Notes under the pieces: model-generated | Databases searched by the model: none | What the model was told of the DNA's origin: nothing | Seen by the model: only the letters and a program-made list of their open reading frames with translations | Made by a program: the position numbers and the translations under genes | Part shown: piece after piece, positions 6,243 through 10,770 of the stretch | How positions within the stretch are numbered: the stretch's first letter is position 1 | Layout: each line of letters opens with the position of its first letter | NCBI GenBank assembly: GCA_003519645.1 | Contig: DOWI01000323.1 | Location: forward strand, 1-10,770 | From: Oscillospiraceae bacterium | GTDB lineage: Bacteria; Bacillota_A; Clostridia; Oscillospirales; Acutalibacteraceae | Length of the DNA: 10,770 nucleotides | Reading direction: 5' to 3'

Positions 6243-6614
6243 TTAGATATCATCATCATCGTCATCGTCATCATCGTCTATATCATCATTATCATGGATG
6301 GTATCAACGCTCTGCAATGCCCATTTTTTAATCGTCATTTTCGACCTATCTGCGCCGGTTTCAATCACCATAACGTCTTCTTTGATATTCAGAACACGAC
6401 CTGTAATGCCCCCGATTGTAGTGATCTCATCACCCACCCGCAGGCTATTGCGCATTTTCTGTTCTTCCTTCTGTTTCTTTTTCTGAGGACGAATCATCAG
6501 AAAATACATCAGTGGAATAAGAATCAGAAATGGTAGGAGTGACGCTAAAGCACCAATTGGATTCGCTTGGGCATTAGGCGTGGCTGTAGCAAAAAAAGCA
6601 TTAAACTGAAACAA
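6243..6614 (-). CDS. yajC: Preprotein translocase accessory subunit YajC
   Basis: A 123-residue protein of the YajC family, which associates with SecDF-SecYEG at the membrane. One membrane helix lies at about residues 22-41 (LASLLPFLILIPLMYFLMIRPQ), followed by the basic stretch KKKQKEEQK and the hallmark GDEITTIGGITGRV (residues 61-74). The start is TTG 6614: the upstream in-frame GTG at 6623 is itself part of the AGGGAGGTG ribosome binding site, so it cannot be the start. The C-terminus is odd: residues 108-123 are almost entirely Asp, encoded by a GAT/GAC triplet run. It has its own promoter directly behind the tgt stop. The secD and secF genes often found near yajC are not in this window. 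Confidence 0.93.
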   Translation of the reverse strand: MFQFNAFFATATPNAQANPIGALASLLPFLILIPLMYFLMIRPQKKKQKEEQKMRNSLRVGDEITTIGGITGRVLNIKEDVMVIETGADRSKMTIKKWALQSVDTIHDNDDIDDDDDDDDDDI

Positions 6615-6620
6615 ATAAAG

Positions 6621-6629
6621 CACCTCCCT
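6621..6629 (-). promoter_or_regulatory. Ribosome binding site that fixes the yajC start at TTG
   Basis: AGGGAGGTG lies here on the minus strand, six bases before TTG 6614. Its last three bases are an in-frame GTG that automatic calling could take as the start, but ribosomes bound to this site would initiate at the TTG. Confidence 0.8.
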
Positions 6630-6643
6630 AAAAAATCCCTCTT

Positions 6644-6672
6644 ATTATATCGGCTTTTCAGCCTGATAGCAA
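6644..6672 (-). promoter_or_regulatory. Promoter of yajC
   Basis: On the minus strand TTGCTA (6667-6672), 17 bases, then a perfect TATAAT (6644-6649). The start point would be near 6637, giving a leader of about 23 bases. The spacer contains the inverted repeat GGCTGAAAAGCC, which could be an operator or a small hairpin at the end of the tgt transcript. The promoter starts within 10 bases of the tgt stop. Confidence 0.75.
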
Positions 6673-6677
6673 GTGTT

Positions 6678-8851
<2,174 letters not shown>

Positions 8852-8914
8852 CAAAAACTCTTGCCTTTCAGTGTTTTATTTTATTAAATTCATATACTTT
8901 TGATGCTTCGTATT

Positions 8915-8985
8915 ATTATAAAAACACTGCATATAAATGAAATATAAATATAGAAGCTATTATCCATCTTAACACATGCCGTCAA
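8915..8985 (-). promoter_or_regulatory. Candidate promoter region of queA
   Basis: On the minus strand TTGACG (8980-8985) is followed by GATAAT (8959-8964) at 15 bases, or TAATAG (8957-8962) at 17 bases. A second, perfect TATAAT (8915-8920) lies nearer the gene but has only a weak -35. Which one is used cannot be decided from sequence. The leader would be between about 60 and 105 bases and shows no clear regulatory fold. Confidence 0.4.
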
Positions 8986-9034
8986 GATACTATTACTGGA
9001 AAGATTTGATGGAATTTCGTTATCCAAAATTCAT

Positions 9035-9063
9035 TTGACAACAAAGACCTGTAATGTTACAAT
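9035..9063 (+). promoter_or_regulatory. Promoter of the lysine riboswitch-asd-dapA unit
   Basis: A perfect TTGACA (9035-9040) and TACAAT (9058-9063) with an ideal 17-base spacer. Transcription should begin near 9070, just before the aptamer P1 strand that starts at 9074. Confidence 0.85.
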
Positions 9064-9073
9064 GACCTTAACG

Positions 9074-9239
9074 GAATAGAGGCGCGCTGAATGAAGAGTA
9101 ATCTATGTGAGACACCGGGTCTTTGAGCGTAGAAGAAAGGCATCAGCGCCGAAGAAATGACGTCCCCGGAGGGCGGCTTGTCTGGCTTCACGGTAAATAA
9201 TCGTGAGGTTGTCATCATGCTTATGGTGGAGCGCTATTC
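9074..9239 (+). ncRNA. Lysine riboswitch aptamer (L-box)
   Basis: P1 is GAATAG (9074-9079) with CTATTC (9234-9239). P2 is formed by GGCG..CTG (9081-9089) with CAGCGCC (9144-9150). The core has the family's AAGAGTA (9094-9100), GAAGAAAGGC (9132-9141) and GCGCCGAAG (9146-9154), and the P5 hairpin CATCAT/ATGGTG (9213-9218/9223-9228) with the preceding GGTTGTC that corresponds to GGCTGTC in known L-boxes. It binds lysine and stands in front of two lysine/diaminopimelate biosynthesis genes, so an OFF switch is expected. Confidence 0.95.
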
Positions 9240-9297
9240 ACGCATGAATATTTATTTTCTCATGCGTAGATGCATCTATTATAGGTCGATGACAACC
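9207..9297 (+). promoter_or_regulatory. Antiterminator helix of the lysine riboswitch
   Basis: GGTTGTCATC (9207-9216), inside the aptamer core and P5, is exactly complementary to GATGACAACC (9288-9297). The second strand overlaps the left arm of the terminator, so the two folds exclude each other. With lysine bound the first strand is locked in the aptamer and the terminator forms; without lysine this 10-bp helix forms and transcription continues. A third hairpin, ACGCATGA/TCATGCGT (9240-9247/9260-9267), sits in the loop between and is compatible with either state. Confidence 0.85.
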
Positions 9298-9318
9298 GGT
9301 TTTCAACCGGTTTTTTTC
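9294..9318 (+). terminator. Riboswitch-controlled intrinsic terminator
   Basis: AACCGGTT (9294-9301) pairs with AACCGGTT (9305-9312) around a TTC loop and is followed by a run of T (9312-9317). This is a textbook intrinsic terminator, placed 55 bases before the asd start, and its left arm overlaps the antiterminator strand. Confidence 0.92.
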
Positions 9319-9371
9319 TATCAAAATTTAAATAGCGGCATTGAGCCTCAGGGAAAGGAAAAGAGTTATAA

Positions 9372-10448
9372 ATGAAAAAATGGAATGTTGGTATAATTGG
9401 CTGCACCGGTATGGTTGGACAGCGCTTTGCTTCGCTTTTAGAAAATCACCCGTGGTTTCATGTATCAGTGATTGCGGCTAGCCCGCGTTCTGCCGGAAAG
9501 ACCTATGAGGAAGCGGTAGGAAACCGTTGGGTTATGGAAACCCCAATGCCTGAATCCATGAAAAATCTTATGGTTCAGGATGCTTCAAAGGTTGAGAAAG
9601 TTGCTTCACAGGCAGATTTTGTATTCTGCGCCGTTGATATGCCCAAGGATGACATACGTGCTCTTGAGGAAGCTTACGCACGAGCCGAGTGTCCAGTTAT
9701 ATCAAACAACAGCGCACACCGCACTACGCCCGACGTGCCGATGATCATACCGGAACTTAATTACGATCATGTAAATATAATACCGTATCAGCGTGACCGT
9801 CTGGGTACAAAAAAAGGCTTCATTGCGGTGAAGTCAAATTGCTCGCTTCAAAGTTATGTTCCCGCTCTTTACCCACTATCAAAATGGGGCGTAAATAAAG
9901 CGCTTGTATGCACCTATCAGGCTATTTCAGGTGCAGGAAAAACATTTGAATCATGGCCTGAAATGGTTGACAATGTAATCCCTTATATTGGGGGAGAAGA
10001 AGAAAAATCCGAACAGGAGCCTCTGAAAATCTGGGGTAATATTGAAAACGGGGTCATCGTTCCGGCATCCTCCCCTGGCTTCACAGCGCAATGTCTGCGC
10101 GTTCCGGTATCAAACGGACATTTTGCCGCGGTTTACTGCAGCTTTGACAAAAAGCCGTCCAAAGATGAGATCATTGAGACTTGGAATAGCTTTTCCGGAC
10201 GTCCGCAGGAGCTGAATCTGCCAAGCGCCCCAAAGCAGTTTCTAAACTATTTCAATGAAGAAAATATGCCCCAAGCATCACTCTGCCGCAACCTAGAAGG
10301 CGGTATGGCGGTTACACTCGGTCGTCTGCGTGAGGATACGCAATATGATTTTAAATTTGTAGGACTGTCACACAACACCCTACGGGGAGCTGCAGGCGGC
10401 GCTGTTCTCCTTGCAGAGCTTCTCTGCGCCGAGGGTTTCGCCGATTAG
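9372..10448 (+). CDS. asd: Aspartate-semialdehyde dehydrogenase
   Basis: Reduces aspartyl phosphate to aspartate semialdehyde with NADPH, the branch point to lysine/diaminopimelate, threonine and methionine. It has 358 residues, the longer archaeal/fungal-like form and not the 330-residue Bacillus form. Seen: the NADP motif GCTGMVGQ (10-17), the catalytic Cys 157 in KSNCSLQ, SGAGK (186-190) and the substrate-binding RVPVSNGH with catalytic His 250. ATG 9372 follows GGAAAGGAAAAGAG. The gene lies directly downstream of the lysine riboswitch terminator, so its expression should fall when lysine is plentiful. dapA follows after 88 bases. Confidence 0.97.
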   Translation: MKKWNVGIIGCTGMVGQRFASLLENHPWFHVSVIAASPRSAGKTYEEAVGNRWVMETPMPESMKNLMVQDASKVEKVASQADFVFCAVDMPKDDIRALEEAYARAECPVISNNSAHRTTPDVPMIIPELNYDHVNIIPYQRDRLGTKKGFIAVKSNCSLQSYVPALYPLSKWGVNKALVCTYQAISGAGKTFESWPEMVDNVIPYIGGEEEKSEQEPLKIWGNIENGVIVPASSPGFTAQCLRVPVSNGHFAAVYCSFDKKPSKDEIIETWNSFSGRPQELNLPSAPKQFLNYFNEENMPQASLCRNLEGGMAVTLGRLREDTQYDFKFVGLSHNTLRGAAGGAVLLAELLCAEGFAD

Positions 10449-10476
10449 CTTTTCCAGCGGAATAACCATCGTTTGA

Positions 10477-10497
10477 TGCCTCTATTCTTTAGAGGCA
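10477..10497 (+). promoter_or_regulatory. RNA hairpin between asd and dapA
   Basis: TGCCTCTA (10477-10484) and TAGAGGCA (10490-10497) are perfect complements around a 5-base loop. It is followed by AGATATGCCC, with no U-run, so it is unlikely to terminate. It may mark a processing site or adjust the relative levels of asd and dapA. Confidence 0.45.
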
Positions 10498-10536
10498 AGA
10501 TATGCCCAAACTATCTTATCGAAAGGGTAGATTATT

Positions 10537-10770
10537 ATGAGTAAAACAACAATTTTCACCGGCACCGGCGTAGCGATTGTAACACCCATGAACGCAGACG
10601 GAAGTGTCAACTATAATAAATATCGCGAACTTGTGGAATGGCAGATTGAAAACGGAACCAACGCTATAATTGCCTGCGGTACAACAGGAGAATCCTCTAC
10701 GTTAAACGACGAAGAGCATGTAGAGGTCATACGTATTGCAGTCGAGCAAACAAAAGGGCGTGTGCCGGTT
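10537..10770 (+). CDS. dapA: 4-hydroxy-tetrahydrodipicolinate synthase, N-terminal part
   Basis: Condenses pyruvate with aspartate semialdehyde, the product of the preceding gene, in the first committed step to diaminopimelate and lysine. The 78 codons present show the family start (GTGVAIVTPMNADGSVNY) and the active-site loop CGTTGES with the threonine pair at residues 49-50. The Schiff-base lysine would lie beyond the window edge, where the gene is cut, not truncated biologically. ATG 10537 follows GAAAGGG at suitable spacing. It is co-oriented with asd and probably in the same riboswitch-controlled transcript. Confidence 0.97.
   Translation, partial: MSKTTIFTGTGVAIVTPMNADGSVNYNKYRELVEWQIENGTNAIIACGTTGESSTLNDEEHVEVIRIAVEQTKGRVPV

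Noticed and set aside
9157..9375. 72-residue frame over the lysine riboswitch
   Set aside because: It runs through the aptamer and terminator, whose conserved RNA elements explain the sequence.

Overview
This window looks like the chromosome of an anaerobic, Gram-positive, spore-former-type member of the Clostridia, probably near the Oscillospiraceae/Ruminococcaceae. The evidence is a SCIFF peptide with its radical SAM maturase sitting in a queA-tgt-yajC neighbourhood, a lysine riboswitch in front of asd-dapA, a SpoIIM-like protein, AGGAGG-type ribosome binding sites and moderate, AT-leaning base composition. The assignment is an inference from gene content.

Region 1 (1-2202) is the accessory-looking end. 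A lone LacI-family regulator gene (312-1355, +) has its own promoter in a very AT-rich leader. It is followed by about 850 bases with no intact gene. This stretch holds a GC-richer block full of local and long-range complementarity (about 1390-1790, candidate structured RNA), a perfect 20-bp hairpin (1832-1875, probable bidirectional terminator), a faint possible transposase remnant on the minus strand, and a second hairpin (2099-2124).

Region 2 (2203-8851) is a run of eight minus-strand genes, read from right to left: queA, tgt, yajC, a TIGR04086-like small membrane protein, the SCIFF precursor scfA (45 aa), the SCIFF maturase scfB, a SpoIIM-like membrane protein and a YesL/DUF624-like membrane protein. 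QueA and Tgt act in queuosine tRNA modification. YajC is the Sec accessory protein. ScfA and ScfB form a ranthipeptide (radical SAM thioether peptide) module. Promoter-like sequences lie directly upstream of yajC, of scfA and perhaps of the YesL-like gene, so the run is probably several overlapping transcription units. Two RNA hairpins separate scfA from scfB and may set the ratio of peptide to enzyme.

Region 3 (8852-10770) starts with the divergent intergenic region. On the plus strand a strong promoter drives a lysine riboswitch whose antiterminator and terminator can both be traced, followed by asd and the first 78 codons of dapA. These encode two consecutive steps of the aspartate route to lysine/diaminopimelate, under feedback control by lysine.

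The clearest noteworthy system is the SCIFF ranthipeptide locus with its inter-gene hairpins and two uncharacterised membrane-protein neighbours. The most open-ended signal is the structured block downstream of the LacI gene.
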